DNA from: CBEULR01 sp965544035
GTDB lineage: Bacteria > Bacillota > Desulfotomaculia > Desulfotomaculales > Desulforudaceae
DNA length: 64,000 bases
NCBI GenBank assembly: GCA_965544035.1
Contig: CBEULR010000008.1
Location: forward strand, 1 to 64,000
Direction of reading: 5' to 3'
Shown here: positions 18,674 to 28,027 of the stretch, in pieces
How the letters are laid out: each line of letters starts with the position of its first letter
Numbering within the stretch: position 1 is the first letter of the stretch
The notes under the pieces: generated by a model
Databases searched by the model: none
What the model was told of the DNA's origin: nothing
What the model saw: only the letters and a program-made list of their open reading frames with translations
Translations under genes and position numbers: made by a program

Positions 18674-18692
18674 ATTATAAGCCAATGGCTTA
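18674..18692 (-). promoter_or_regulatory. possible -10 element with dyad upstream of GT4 gene
   Basis: TATAAT on the minus strand (18674-18679) directly follows a TAAGCC/GGCTTA dyad (18678-18692). It lies 56 bases before the GT4 start, in the gap that separates it from the terminator of the citrate cluster. No good -35 is found at 17 bases, so this is weak. Confidence 0.3.
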
Positions 18693-18731
18693 AACAAGTG
18701 GGTCTAAGTCATTGAAGCCATAAGGCAACTC

Positions 18732-18763
18732 AAAAAAGAAGACCCGGGGACTTAATCCCCGGG
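18732..18763 (-). terminator. intrinsic terminator of the citrate/2-oxoglutarate cluster
   Basis: On the minus strand CCCGGGGA pairs with TCCCCGGG around a 5-base loop, followed by a T-rich run. It lies about 100 bp after the IDH-like gene, which ends the four-gene operon. Confidence 0.85.
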
Positions 18764-18861
18764 CTCCTCAATAATGCCCGACGTCACTCTATTTGCCTTA
18801 CTGAAGAATGGCTCCTTTATTCTGCCCTGAATCTAATACTGTTCTTCGATGCCATCCGGGT

Positions 18862-19863
18862 TTACTGTATCTTCTCGATGATCGCGTCGGCCATATCGCT
18901 GGTGCCGGCCGTTCCGCCAAGGTCGTAGGTAACTGCTTTCCCCTCGGCCAACACTTCGGTTACGGCCTGCATCACCCGGTCCGCGGCAGCGCCTTCGCCG
19001 AGATGACGCAGCATCATCACCCCGGATAGAACCGTCGCCAGCGGATTGACCTTGTTCATCCCGGTATACTTCGGTGCACTGCCGTGGACCGGCTCAAAAA
19101 CGGCGATTTCGTCGCCGATATTCGCTCCGGGAGCCACCCCGAGTCCCCCGACCAGGCCTGCCGCCAAATCGGACAGTATATCCCCATAGAGGTTGGGCAT
19201 AACCAGTACGTCGAAGTTCTCCGGCACCTGCACCAGTTTCATCGCCATCGCGTCTACGATCCAATCCTCAAAGGCGATATCCGGGTACGATTCGGCCACA
19301 CTGCGGGCCGTTTCCAGGAAAAGACCGTCGGTGTACTTCATAATGTTGGCTTTGTGCACCGCCGTCACCTTTTTCCGGCCTTCCCGGCGCGCCAGCTCAA
19401 AGGCGAAGCGGACGATCCGTTCCGACGCTTCTCTGGTGATGATCTTGATCGATTCGGCCGCATTCCGGCCCACCCGATGCTCGATGCCCGCGTATAGGTC
19501 TTCGGTATTCTCCCGTACAATGACCAGGTCGATGTTCTCATACCGGGTAACCAGGCCCGGAAGGGAGCGCGCGGGTCGAACGCAGGCATAAAGGTCTAAT
19601 TCCTGCCGCAGGGTGACATTGACACTGCGGAATCCTTTACCGATCGGGGTGGTCAGAGGACCCTTCAGGGCGATTCTGTTCCGCCGGATTGATTCCAATA
19701 CGGTATCCGGCAGCGGTGTGCCGTGCGTCTTAATTAACGCTTCACCGGCCTGTACAACTTCCCATTCGATAGACACGCCCACGGAGTCGATGACCCGCCG
19801 GGCCGCTTCAGTTATTTCCGGTCCCACCCCGTCCCCGGGGATCAGCGTAATCCTGTAGCCCAT
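18862..19863 (-). CDS. NAD-type isocitrate dehydrogenase family enzyme
   Basis: Beta-decarboxylating dehydrogenase, 333 residues. The substrate loop reads SVNVTLRQELDLYACVRPA, with the SxNxxLR pattern of isocitrate dehydrogenases; isopropylmalate and homoisocitrate enzymes lack this serine and asparagine pair. RENTEDLYAGIEH, TAVHKANIMK and MPNLYGDILSDLAAG follow and closely resemble eukaryotic NAD-IDH alpha subunits. It should therefore oxidise isocitrate to 2-oxoglutarate with NAD. It is the last gene of a cluster with a NifV-like synthase and two dehydratase subunits; its start overlaps the small-subunit stop as TAATG. A homoisocitrate substrate is possible but less likely. Confidence 0.85.
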   Translation of the reverse strand: MGYRITLIPGDGVGPEITEAARRVIDSVGVSIEWEVVQAGEALIKTHGTPLPDTVLESIRRNRIALKGPLTTPIGKGFRSVNVTLRQELDLYACVRPARSLPGLVTRYENIDLVIVRENTEDLYAGIEHRVGRNAAESIKIITREASERIVRFAFELARREGRKKVTAVHKANIMKYTDGLFLETARSVAESYPDIAFEDWIVDAMAMKLVQVPENFDVLVMPNLYGDILSDLAAGLVGGLGVAPGANIGDEIAVFEPVHGSAPKYTGMNKVNPLATVLSGVMMLRHLGEGAAADRVMQAVTEVLAEGKAVTYDLGGTAGTSDMADAIIEKIQ

Positions 19864-20384
19864 TATGCATCCTCCTGATCCAGTCTGAAATCCCCGTACT
19901 TCCGAAAGTGAGCAGCCAGTCCGCCGTCGTTCAGAATCTTCAGCATTACCGGCGGAAGCGGCCTGACTTCAATGGTGATCCCCTTGGTAAGGTTCCGGAT
20001 CACACCTGCCGCCAGGTCTACGGCAAGCTCATCCCCGGCATCGATCTGATCGGTGTCACACTCGATAACGGGAAGCCCCGTGTTGATCGCGTTACGGTAG
20101 AAAATGCGGGCGAAAGAGTTGGCGATGACGGCCGAAAGCCCGGCGTATTTAATGGCCAGGGGAGCCTGCTCACGGGATGAACCACAGCCGAAATTACGGC
20201 CCGCAACTATAAAATCCCCCGCCGTAATCTTGCTGTAGAAATCCTGATCCAAGTCCTCCATCACATGCTTGGCCAACTCGTTCATATCAAGGGTCTTGAA
20301 TTTATATTTTCCCGAAATGATGTAATCGGTATTGATATCGTCCCCGAATTTGTGCACTTTTCCCTTAAGCTCCACACCTGTCAC
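19863..20384 (-). CDS. aconitase/IPM-isomerase family small subunit
   Basis: Swivel subunit of a two-protein hydro-lyase. The 173 residues contain DDINTDYIISGKY, the FGCGSSREQAPLAIK core and FARIFYRNAINTGLP. The substrate-loop region reads KYKFKT, unlike the YLVY of isopropylmalate isomerases or the YLRL of homoaconitases as I remember them, so specificity is open. In this cluster the expected reaction is citrate to isocitrate. Start is a GTG at 20384, directly after the large-subunit stop; a GTG at 20375 is an alternative. The stop overlaps the dehydrogenase start. Confidence 0.88.
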   Translation of the reverse strand: MTGVELKGKVHKFGDDINTDYIISGKYKFKTLDMNELAKHVMEDLDQDFYSKITAGDFIVAGRNFGCGSSREQAPLAIKYAGLSAVIANSFARIFYRNAINTGLPVIECDTDQIDAGDELAVDLAAGVIRNLTKGITIEVRPLPPVMLKILNDGGLAAHFRKYGDFRLDQEDA

Positions 20385-21641
20385 CTACTTTACGAATTCT
20401 CTGGGATCAGTAATGCACCCGGTTAACGCCGAAGCGGCTACGGTCGCCGGTGAAGCCAGGTAGATCTCCGCATTCCGGTTCCCCATCCGCCCCTTGAAGT
20501 TCCGGTTGGCGGTCGAAATTACGGTCTCACCGTCGGAAGGAACGCCGTTGTGAGTCCCGACGCAGGGACCGCATCCGGGCGTGACCACAGCCGCACCGGC
20601 GAGAACCAGGGTTTCCAGAATACCCTCCCGCATCGCACGGAGGTATATATCCTTGGAAGCAGGGGCCACGATGAACCGCACATCGGGCGAGATTCTGCGC
20701 CCCTTGAGGATGCCGGCCGCAATCCGGAGGTCCTCCAAACGGCCGTTGGTGCAAGTACCGAGTACGGCCTGCTGCACCGGCTTCCCAGCCACCTCGGACA
20801 GGGGGGCGGTGTTGTCTACGGTGTGCGGTTTCGCTACCTGGGGCTCGAGATCGGACACATCGAACTCCAGGGTATTCGCGTAAGACGCGTCCCGATCAGG
20901 GGTAACCGGCTCGAACCCCTTGCCTCCATATCTCGTCACCCATTCCAGAGTCTTTTCATCGGCTTCCATGAGGCCGGCCTTGGCCCCCATTTCGATCGCC
21001 ATATTGGAAATGGTGAACCGGGCTTCGATGCTGAGCGCCTTGATGGCCTCCCCGGTGTATTCGGCAGACATATAGGTCGCCCCGTCGGCCGTAACCTGCC
21101 CGATCAGGTACAGAATTAGATCCTTTGAGTAGACGCCCGCAGGCAAGCGGCCGTGACAGACAAACCTGATCGTCTCGGGCACCTTGAACCACATCTTCCC
21201 CGAAATCAGCGCACCGGCCAGATCGGTGGACCCGACACCGGTCGCGAACGCATTCAGAGCACCGTAGGTACAGGTATGTGAATCGGCCCCGATGACCAGT
21301 GATCCGGGTCCGATACGACCGCTCTCCAGCATTACCTGGTGGCATACCCCTTCTCCGATATCATACAGCCGGCAGCCTGTCTCCTTGGCGAACTCACGCA
21401 TCAATGTGTGCAGGTTGGAAACGCCCTCGAACGGACTGGGTGCACTGTGGTCGATCACCAGCGCCACCCGTGCGGGGTCAAAAAGCTTTTTCCCTTCCAT
21501 CGACCGATAGGCGTTTATGGCCAGCGGCGACGTTCCGTCCTGGCCCATGATGAAGTCCACGCCCGCAACTACAATGTCCCCGGCGCAGACATTTTTTCCG
21601 CTTTTTCTTGATAGGATTTTTTCGATAATGGTCTGGCCCAT
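20385..21641 (-). CDS. aconitase/IPM-isomerase family large subunit
   Basis: Iron-sulfur hydro-lyase subunit, 418 residues. The [4Fe-4S] cluster cysteines are in LGTCTNGR and TPGCGPCVGTHNG. GADSHTCTYGAL and GVGSTDLAGAL, other active-site segments, are present. The short two-subunit form is shared by isopropylmalate isomerase, homoaconitase and the citrate-acting enzyme of some anaerobes, and sequence alone does not separate these. It lies 1 bp after the NifV-like synthase and adjoins the small subunit. There is no leuA or leuB nearby, which argues against leucine synthesis. Confidence 0.88.
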   Translation of the reverse strand: MGQTIIEKILSRKSGKNVCAGDIVVAGVDFIMGQDGTSPLAINAYRSMEGKKLFDPARVALVIDHSAPSPFEGVSNLHTLMREFAKETGCRLYDIGEGVCHQVMLESGRIGPGSLVIGADSHTCTYGALNAFATGVGSTDLAGALISGKMWFKVPETIRFVCHGRLPAGVYSKDLILYLIGQVTADGATYMSAEYTGEAIKALSIEARFTISNMAIEMGAKAGLMEADEKTLEWVTRYGGKGFEPVTPDRDASYANTLEFDVSDLEPQVAKPHTVDNTAPLSEVAGKPVQQAVLGTCTNGRLEDLRIAAGILKGRRISPDVRFIVAPASKDIYLRAMREGILETLVLAGAAVVTPGCGPCVGTHNGVPSDGETVISTANRNFKGRMGNRNAEIYLASPATVAASALTGCITDPREFVK

Positions 21642-21642
21642 G

Positions 21643-22773
21643 CTACTGCCTCTTTCCGAAAAAGTCTTCGTACATGTACATTAGCTCTTTATCAAACAGC
21701 GAGCGTTTAAGCGATACCGCCGTCGCCCGAACCACCGGCAGTAATTCCTGCGCCTGGTGCCGAGAAAGCGAAATCCCGTATTCCGCAAACTTGGACCGTA
21801 TGGCTGCCGTCCCCGAGTGCTTACCGATGACGATCTGACGCTGCAGTCCGATTTCCTCAGGACTGAACGCTTCATAGGTGCCGGGGTGTTTCAGCGCCCC
21901 GTCGGCGTGAATACCGGACTCGTGCGCAAACATGTTCGCACCCACGATGGCCTTCCATTTCGGGATCTCACGGCCCGATGCCCGTGAAACATATTCGGCC
22001 GTCTCCAAAAACATTTCGTTCTTGAATCCGAGGTCGATGTCATAGATGTACTTCAGCGCCATTACCACCTCTTCAAGTGCGGCGTTGCCGGCCCGTTCAC
22101 CCAGTCCGAGTACAGTGACACCGACCCATTTCGCACCCGCCAGAACGCCGGCCAACGCGTTGGCCGTGGCCATGCCGAAGTCATTATGGGTGTGCATCTC
22201 CACATCCATGCCGGTCTTTTCGGTGATCAGCTTAATGTTGTTGTAGATGGTAAAGGGGTCCATAATGCCGACCGTATCGCAGTACCGCACCCGGTCGGCC
22301 CCCGCCTCTTTCGCCGCCCGGGCGAATTCAAGCAGAAAACTCATGTCGCTCCGGGAAGCATCCTCGGCGTTTACTGAGACATATACGCCTTCCTTCTTGG
22401 CAAACTCACAGGCCTTGACCATCTGTTCCAAGACCCATTCCCGCGTCGACTGCAGTTTATATTTGATGTGGATATCGGAGGTCGAAATTGAGATCGCCAC
22501 CGCGTCGCATCCACATCGCAGCGACGCTTCAATATCGCTGATCACCGGTCGGTTCCATCCCATAATGCTGGATTTGAGACCGGATCGGCAGATCTCTCTG
22601 ATTGCTTTTTCCTCGTCTCCGCCCATCACCGGAATGCCGCACTCGATCTGGTGTACCCCCAGCTCGCTCAGCATTTTGGCAATGCGCACCTTTTCATGGT
22701 TCGCAAACACCACACCGGCAGTCTGCTCACCATCCCGCAAAGTGGTATCCAGAATCTTTATCTCCTTCTCCAA
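21643..22773 (-). CDS. NifV-like acyltransferase, candidate (Re)-citrate or homocitrate synthase
   Basis: Condenses acetyl-CoA with a 2-oxoacid. The 376-residue barrel has ILDTTLRDGEQTAG with the metal aspartate, the MHTHNDFGMATANAL segment with the HxH metal ligands, and GLGERAGNA. It aligns with NifV homocitrate synthases. No nitrogenase gene is near. The downstream gene has isocitrate-type residues, so oxaloacetate may be the acceptor, making this a (Re)-citrate synthase replacing the usual gltA type; homocitrate synthesis is the alternative. TTG start at 22773 with GGGGAGGT upstream. It leads the operon and has a hairpin in its leader. Confidence 0.82.
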   Translation of the reverse strand: MEKEIKILDTTLRDGEQTAGVVFANHEKVRIAKMLSELGVHQIECGIPVMGGDEEKAIREICRSGLKSSIMGWNRPVISDIEASLRCGCDAVAISISTSDIHIKYKLQSTREWVLEQMVKACEFAKKEGVYVSVNAEDASRSDMSFLLEFARAAKEAGADRVRYCDTVGIMDPFTIYNNIKLITEKTGMDVEMHTHNDFGMATANALAGVLAGAKWVGVTVLGLGERAGNAALEEVVMALKYIYDIDLGFKNEMFLETAEYVSRASGREIPKWKAIVGANMFAHESGIHADGALKHPGTYEAFSPEEIGLQRQIVIGKHSGTAAIRSKFAEYGISLSRHQAQELLPVVRATAVSLKRSLFDKELMYMYEDFFGKRQ

Positions 22774-22814
22774 AACCTGTTACCTCCCCTCAACACTTGC
22801 TTGTTTATCTTCCA

Positions 22815-22872
22815 GGTAGTCACTAGTCAACAGAATACAGGGTTTTTCGCTTTCCATCAGCTACTGACTACC
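22815..22872 (-). promoter_or_regulatory. leader stem-loop before the citrate cluster
   Basis: In the 160-bp gap between gatB and the synthase gene, GGTAGTCAGTAG and CTAGTGACTACC on the minus strand form an 11-bp stem with one mismatch and a 34-base loop. It has no T run, so it is not a plain terminator. It could be an operator pair or a leader structure; no known riboswitch is recognised. Confidence 0.4.
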
Positions 22873-22933
22873 AATTTGTTGCCACATCTGTCTCCGGACT
22901 CCGGCAACAGTCACAAGTTCTAGGCAATATTGA

Positions 22934-24379
22934 CTACTGTTTCAGCCGCTCTCTGAGCAGTCTGTTGACCACGCCCGGATTGGCCTTTCCCCGGGTGAGT
23001 CTCATCACCTGCCCGACCAGGAAACCAAGCGCCCTCTCCTTTCCGGAGCAGTAATCGGCCACCGGCCCCGGATGCTCGGACACCACCTGTTCAATTACCC
23101 CAGCCAGCGCCGCTTCATCACTGATCTGCTCCAGCCCTTTACCGCGAACAATCTCTCGGGCACCCTTGCCGGTTCGGAACATCTCTTCAAATACTTCCTT
23201 CGCCGTTTTCCCACTGATGGTACCATTATCAATCAATTCCAGCATGGCTGCCAGCTGTCCCGGACTGACGCGCGCCTCCCCAATTACACTGTTGGTGTCA
23301 TTCAGCATGCGCAGCAATTCGCCCATCACCCAGTTGCTCACCGTTTTGGGTCGCGGGTACAGCCGGACGCACTCCTCAAAATAGTCGCCTAGCTCCCGGC
23401 TACTGGTCAGCACGCCCGCATCGTAGGCGGGCAAATCATACTCATCGACATAGCGCCTGCGCCGCGCATCGGGAAGCTCGGGAAGATGCTCACGAATCTC
23501 ATCGATCCAGGACGGGCTGATCACCACGGGCGCCAGGTCGGGATCGGGGAAGTAGCGGTAGTCATGGGCCTCTTCCTTACTGCGCATCGAACGGGTAACA
23601 CCCGCGGCCTCATCCCAGGTCCGTGTCTCCTGCACCACCCGCTCCCCGCTGCGGACACACCTGATCTGGCGCTCAATCTCATACTCCAACGCTTTTTGCA
23701 CCGCCCTGAAGGAGTTCATATTCTTTATCTCGGTCTTGGTCCCAAAGGCCTGGGCGCCGACGGGGCGGACCGAGATATTGGCGTCACAGCGAAGGGAGCC
23801 CTCTTCCATTCGGCAGTCCGAAACACCCGTGTACTGGATGATCGTCTTCAATTTGTCCAGATATGCCCGAGCCTGGGCGGGCGTACGGATGTCGGGATCG
23901 GATACGATCTCCAAAAGCGGAACACCGGCACGGTTGTAATCCACAAGAGAATAGACGTCCGCCGCGTCACCGCCCTTGTGAAGCAACTTACCGGCATCTT
24001 CCTCCATATGCACTCTGGTAATCCCGATCGAAACCGTGCCGCCTCCCTCACCCTCAATAAGCAGGTGTCCCCCGTAGGCGATCGGCATGTCATACTGCGA
24101 TATCTGATAATTCTTGGGCAGATCCGGATAGAAGTAGTGCTTTCGATCAAATTTGCAAAACCGCGCGATGGAACAATTCAAAGCCAGTCCGACTTTGATG
24201 GCCGCCTCCACGGCACTCCTGTTAAGCACGGGAAGGGTCCCCGGAAGTCCCAGGCATACCGGGCACAAGTGCGTATTGGGGGCGGCACCGAAAGCGGTTG
24301 AGGAACAGCAGAAGATCTTGGATGCGGTCTGCAGTTCCACGTGCACTTCCAGGCCGATAACGGCTTCATACTTGCCCAA
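22934..24379 (-). CDS. gatB: Asp/Glu-tRNA amidotransferase subunit B
   Basis: tRNA-binding and kinase subunit of GatCAB, which converts Glu-tRNA(Gln) and Asp-tRNA(Asn) to the correct amidated forms. The 481 residues start with YEAVIGLEVHVELQT, have CPVCLGLPGTLPVLN and FDRKHYFYPDLPKNYQISQ, and end with the YqeY-like domain (GKANPGVVNRLLRERL). Length is normal. It starts 1 bp after gatA. Presence of the complex indicates that the organism uses the indirect route to Gln-tRNA. Confidence 0.97.
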   Translation of the reverse strand: MGKYEAVIGLEVHVELQTASKIFCCSSTAFGAAPNTHLCPVCLGLPGTLPVLNRSAVEAAIKVGLALNCSIARFCKFDRKHYFYPDLPKNYQISQYDMPIAYGGHLLIEGEGGGTVSIGITRVHMEEDAGKLLHKGGDAADVYSLVDYNRAGVPLLEIVSDPDIRTPAQARAYLDKLKTIIQYTGVSDCRMEEGSLRCDANISVRPVGAQAFGTKTEIKNMNSFRAVQKALEYEIERQIRCVRSGERVVQETRTWDEAAGVTRSMRSKEEAHDYRYFPDPDLAPVVISPSWIDEIREHLPELPDARRRRYVDEYDLPAYDAGVLTSSRELGDYFEECVRLYPRPKTVSNWVMGELLRMLNDTNSVIGEARVSPGQLAAMLELIDNGTISGKTAKEVFEEMFRTGKGAREIVRGKGLEQISDEAALAGVIEQVVSEHPGPVADYCSGKERALGFLVGQVMRLTRGKANPGVVNRLLRERLKQ

Positions 24380-25864
24380 CTAGTCCACCTCCCCTTGGAG
24401 CTGCGGACGCTTGCGATGGTAATCGGTACTCTGTTCGAATGCATATCCCGCACGCAACAGTGTGCCCTCCGCAAACGGCTTGCCAATAAGCTGCAATCCC
24501 ACCGGCATCCCGTTCACAAACCCGCCGGTAAATGAGATGGCGGGCAACCCGGCCAGATTCACGGCCAGGGTAAAAATATCCGAAAGGTACATGGCCATCG
24601 GGTTCTCGGCCCTTTCCCCGATCCTGAAGGCGGTAGTGGGCGCGGTCGGCGAAAGCAGAAGATCACATCTCTTGAGAGCCCGCTCAAAATCCTGCCTGAT
24701 CAGGGTCCGCACCTTCAAAGCCTTCACGTAGTAAGCATCGTAGTACCCTGTCGATAAAGCATATGTACCCAACATCACCCGACGTTTTACCTCATCTCCG
24801 AAACCGCGGCTGCGGGTGCGGGTAAACATATCCGTACTATTTTCGGCGTCTTCCGACCGGTATCCATACCGCACCCCGTCGTAACGCGCCAGGTTGGAAC
24901 TGGCCTCGGCCGGGGCGATAATATAGTAGGCCGGGAGAGCATAATCGGTGTGTGGGAGCGTGACCTCTTCAACTCTTGCCCCCCGCTGTTCAAAAACGCT
25001 GACGGCCTCATTAACCACCCGACGTACTCGGTCATCCAGCCCCTCGCCGAAATACTCTCGGGGAATACCGATGCGTAAACCCTGTATATCATCAACCAAT
25101 GCCTCACGGAAGTCGGGACCTTCGGTCTGTACCGATGTGGAATCCAGAGGATCATACCCGGTGATCGCATTCAGCATCAGTGCACAGTCGGTAATATCTC
25201 TGGTAATCGGCCCGATCTGATCCAGAGAAGAGGCAAATGCTACTAAACCATAGCGTGAAACCAGTCCGTACGTCGGTTTCATTCCGACTACTCCGCAAAA
25301 GGCAGCCGGTTGGCGAATGGAACCGCCGGTGTCCGAACCGAGGGCGCAGATCGCTTCGCCCGCCGCCACTGCGGCGGCCGAGCCGCCGCTGGAACCGCCC
25401 GGCACACACCGCGTATCCCATGGATTACGGGTCAGCTTGAAAGCCGAGTTCTCGGTGGATGACCCCATCGCAAACTCATCCATGTTTGTCTTGCCCACCA
25501 ATACGGCATCCTCGGACTCCAGTTTTTCAACGACGGTGGCATTGTAAGGCGGAATAAAGCTGTACAATATCTTGGATGCACAGGTCGTTCTCAAACCTCT
25601 TGTGCATATGTTGTCCTTCAGAGCAACCGGAATCCCGGCCAGCGGGCCGATTTCGATGCCCGTCCGGATCTTCCGGTCAACCGCCCTCGCCCTTGCAAAC
25701 GCCTGTTCCCGACTAAGGCTGAGATAGGCTCCGATCGTGTGTTCGACCTGGTCTATGCGGTCATAGACCGCCCGGCAGATATCTTCGGCGGTGATCTCTT
25801 TAGCGGTAAGCAAATGGTGAAGTTCATGTGCCGTCAGTTCATAGATTTCCAAATATCGGATCAC
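24380..25864 (-). CDS. gatA: Asp/Glu-tRNA amidotransferase subunit A
   Basis: Amidase subunit of GatCAB that frees ammonia from glutamine. The amidase signature is complete: PVALKDNICTRG with the catalytic lysine, GGSSGGSAAAVAAGEA and GSDTGGSIRQPAAFCG with the cis-Ser/Ser pair. At 494 residues it is of standard length. It lies between gatC (105 bp upstream) and gatB (directly downstream). Confidence 0.97.
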   Translation of the reverse strand: MIRYLEIYELTAHELHHLLTAKEITAEDICRAVYDRIDQVEHTIGAYLSLSREQAFARARAVDRKIRTGIEIGPLAGIPVALKDNICTRGLRTTCASKILYSFIPPYNATVVEKLESEDAVLVGKTNMDEFAMGSSTENSAFKLTRNPWDTRCVPGGSSGGSAAAVAAGEAICALGSDTGGSIRQPAAFCGVVGMKPTYGLVSRYGLVAFASSLDQIGPITRDITDCALMLNAITGYDPLDSTSVQTEGPDFREALVDDIQGLRIGIPREYFGEGLDDRVRRVVNEAVSVFEQRGARVEEVTLPHTDYALPAYYIIAPAEASSNLARYDGVRYGYRSEDAENSTDMFTRTRSRGFGDEVKRRVMLGTYALSTGYYDAYYVKALKVRTLIRQDFERALKRCDLLLSPTAPTTAFRIGERAENPMAMYLSDIFTLAVNLAGLPAISFTGGFVNGMPVGLQLIGKPFAEGTLLRAGYAFEQSTDYHRKRPQLQGEVD

Positions 25865-25969
25865 TCCTGCGGTCTCATTTGGGAATCAAAAGAGCAGATG
25901 CCGTCTCCGGCACCTGATGTACACCCAATGTGTCTGTTCGATGACCGGGCAACCTCGAAAGGGGAAGAA

Positions 25970-26251
25970 TTATATGATCCGTGGGACTCGAAAAAACCCA
26001 TTTTCCCTCTGTGGAGCGTTGGACAGGGTTTCGTCCGGAAGCAGATGTGCCCCTACCTCATCGTCGCGAAAGACGTTTTGCAGAGGCAGTACATGCATTG
26101 TCGGCGCAACATCATCCGTATCCAATTCCCGGAGGCGTTCGGCGTACTCCAGAATACTGGCCAACTGTGAGGCATACAGTTCCTTTTCCTCCTCACTCAA
26201 CTCCAATCGTGCCAGTAGGGCTACTTGGTCGACCACTGTTTTTGAGAGCAA
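25970..26251 (-). CDS. gatC: Asp/Glu-tRNA amidotransferase subunit C
   Basis: Small scaffold subunit that wraps GatA and GatB. The 93 residues have the family core VALLARLELSEEEKELYASQL and the C-terminal LSNAPQRENGFFRVPRII, both typical. The start is a TTG at 26251 with AAAGG four bases upstream. First gene of gatCAB. The 105-bp gap to gatA holds no other gene that I can see. Confidence 0.95.
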   Translation of the reverse strand: MLSKTVVDQVALLARLELSEEEKELYASQLASILEYAERLRELDTDDVAPTMHVLPLQNVFRDDEVGAHLLPDETLSNAPQRENGFFRVPRII

Positions 26252-26319
26252 AGACCTTTCCCCCCTGTAAGAACTGACCTAATTATATATTAACGGCCCT
26301 TAAACGGCAACAGTTCCCT

Positions 26320-28014
26320 TCAATCTACCCGATTCTTCCGGCCCTGCCTTCTAAGTTCGGCGGCCAACGCCCGGGTCTTTTCGGTCACCCGCCGCCCGGC
26401 CAGCATGCGGGCAAGCTCTTCCAACCGGGCATCCCCACTCAGCGGTGCTATGAGTGTCCGGGTGTAATCCGGCCCCGCTTCCTTCCGGATCGACAGGTGG
26501 CGACCCGCGTAACACGCAACCTGAGCCGCGTGGGTAACACACAGAACCTGCCGCCGCTGCGCAACCTCGGCCAGTTTCTCGCCCACGGCCTGAAGCGCTC
26601 GCCCGCCCACGCCCACGTCCACCTCATCGAATACCAGAGTTGGTACCTCGTCCACCTCGGCCAACAGGGTTTTCAAAGCCAGCATTACGCGCGACAGTTC
26701 GCCTCCGGAGGCAATCCTGGAAAGCGGGCGCGGCGGTTCGCCGGGATTGGCCGAAAACTGGAAGAGCACGGCATCGGCCCCCTCCGGGCTCATCTCCTCC
26801 TGCGGTGTGATGCGGACCTCGAACACAGCGGCCCTCATCTCAAGATCGGCCAGTTCACGGATCACCGACGCGCAGAACCGTTCGGCCGTCTGTTCCCGTA
26901 ATGATGTCAGGCGGCGGGCTTCTTCGCGCCAGACAGCCGCGAGCTGTTTCACCCGGCCGGCCAAATCCTCGGCCTCTTCATCCCCGCCCAGCAGTTCTGA
27001 GTATTCCGCTGCGGCCGTATCCCGGAAGGCCAGAACGGCCTCGATGGTATCCCCGTATTTCGCTTTCAGACGTCGCAGCAGAGACAGCCTTTCTTCGATA
27101 CTGTTAAGGCGAGCGGGATCATACTCGGCACGGTCTCGGAGTTCGGATATCCGCCGGGCCACCTCCTCCGCCTCGGCCAGGATACCGTGAATCTGCGCAC
27201 TGATCTCCTTTGCTTCCCGATAAACCCTCGCCAGACGGTCCAGAGTCGCAACGGCCGCACCCAACCGGTCAACGCCCGACGGGACAGGCCCGTCGGCGCC
27301 GTATAACGCTTCATAGGCCTCTCCGGCCAAAACGGCGATCTGCTCCGCGTTGGCCAAGAGCTCTCGTTCCTTCTCCAACCGGTCGTCTTCTCCCGGAAGC
27401 GGTTCGGCACGGTCGATCTCATCTATTTGGTACTGCAGCATGTCCAGGCGGCGGGCGCGTTCTTTTGCCCCATTCTCCAACTCCTCCAGGCGACTCGCAG
27501 CCTTGGCCCAATCTTGGTAAATACTCTTCACCCTGCTTCTTACAGAAAGCAGTTCTTTCCCCCCGAAATAGTCCAAATAAGCGCGGTGCCTGCTCTCCTT
27601 AAGCAGGGACTGGTGCTCGCCCTGCCCGTGAAAATCCACCAAACGCTGCCCGATGGCGCGCGCCGTATTCGCCGTGATCGTCCGGCCGTTGGCGCGGCAT
27701 ACGTTGCGCCCTGAACGCCAAATTTCTCTCGACAAGACCAACAGGCCGTCTTCCAGATCATATCCCTCTCCGGCCAGCCAATCGGCCAGCGCCGGATGGG
27801 CGTCAAGATCGAACACCGCTTCCAGTACCGTCTTTTCGCATCCGGTCCGGATCAGATCGGCAGAAGCTCTTCGGCCGAGAACGACGCATAGGGCGTCAAT
27901 CACCAACGATTTGCCGGCCCCCGTCTCCCCGGTCAGCACATTGAGCCCCGGATCAAACTCGATGGTCAGGTCGTCGATAAGGGCAAAGTTTTTCACCAGT
28001 AATCTTACCAGCAA
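26320..28014 (-). CDS. recN: DNA repair protein RecN
   Basis: SMC-like ATPase that acts early in double-strand break repair. Walker A is GETGAGKSLVIDAL near the N-terminus; the ABC signature LSRIASGGELSRVMLAL and Walker B TLVFDEVDVGVGG are near the C-terminus, with coiled-coil arms between (about 150-370). At 564 residues it is full length. It ends the dxs-tlyA-nadK-ytqB-recN block. In B. subtilis argR stands just before recN; here a methyltransferase gene takes that place. Confidence 0.97.
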   Translation of the reverse strand: MLVRLLVKNFALIDDLTIEFDPGLNVLTGETGAGKSLVIDALCVVLGRRASADLIRTGCEKTVLEAVFDLDAHPALADWLAGEGYDLEDGLLVLSREIWRSGRNVCRANGRTITANTARAIGQRLVDFHGQGEHQSLLKESRHRAYLDYFGGKELLSVRSRVKSIYQDWAKAASRLEELENGAKERARRLDMLQYQIDEIDRAEPLPGEDDRLEKERELLANAEQIAVLAGEAYEALYGADGPVPSGVDRLGAAVATLDRLARVYREAKEISAQIHGILAEAEEVARRISELRDRAEYDPARLNSIEERLSLLRRLKAKYGDTIEAVLAFRDTAAAEYSELLGGDEEAEDLAGRVKQLAAVWREEARRLTSLREQTAERFCASVIRELADLEMRAAVFEVRITPQEEMSPEGADAVLFQFSANPGEPPRPLSRIASGGELSRVMLALKTLLAEVDEVPTLVFDEVDVGVGGRALQAVGEKLAEVAQRRQVLCVTHAAQVACYAGRHLSIRKEAGPDYTRTLIAPLSGDARLEELARMLAGRRVTEKTRALAAELRRQGRKNRVD

Positions 28015-28027
28015 ATCGCGTCACCTC

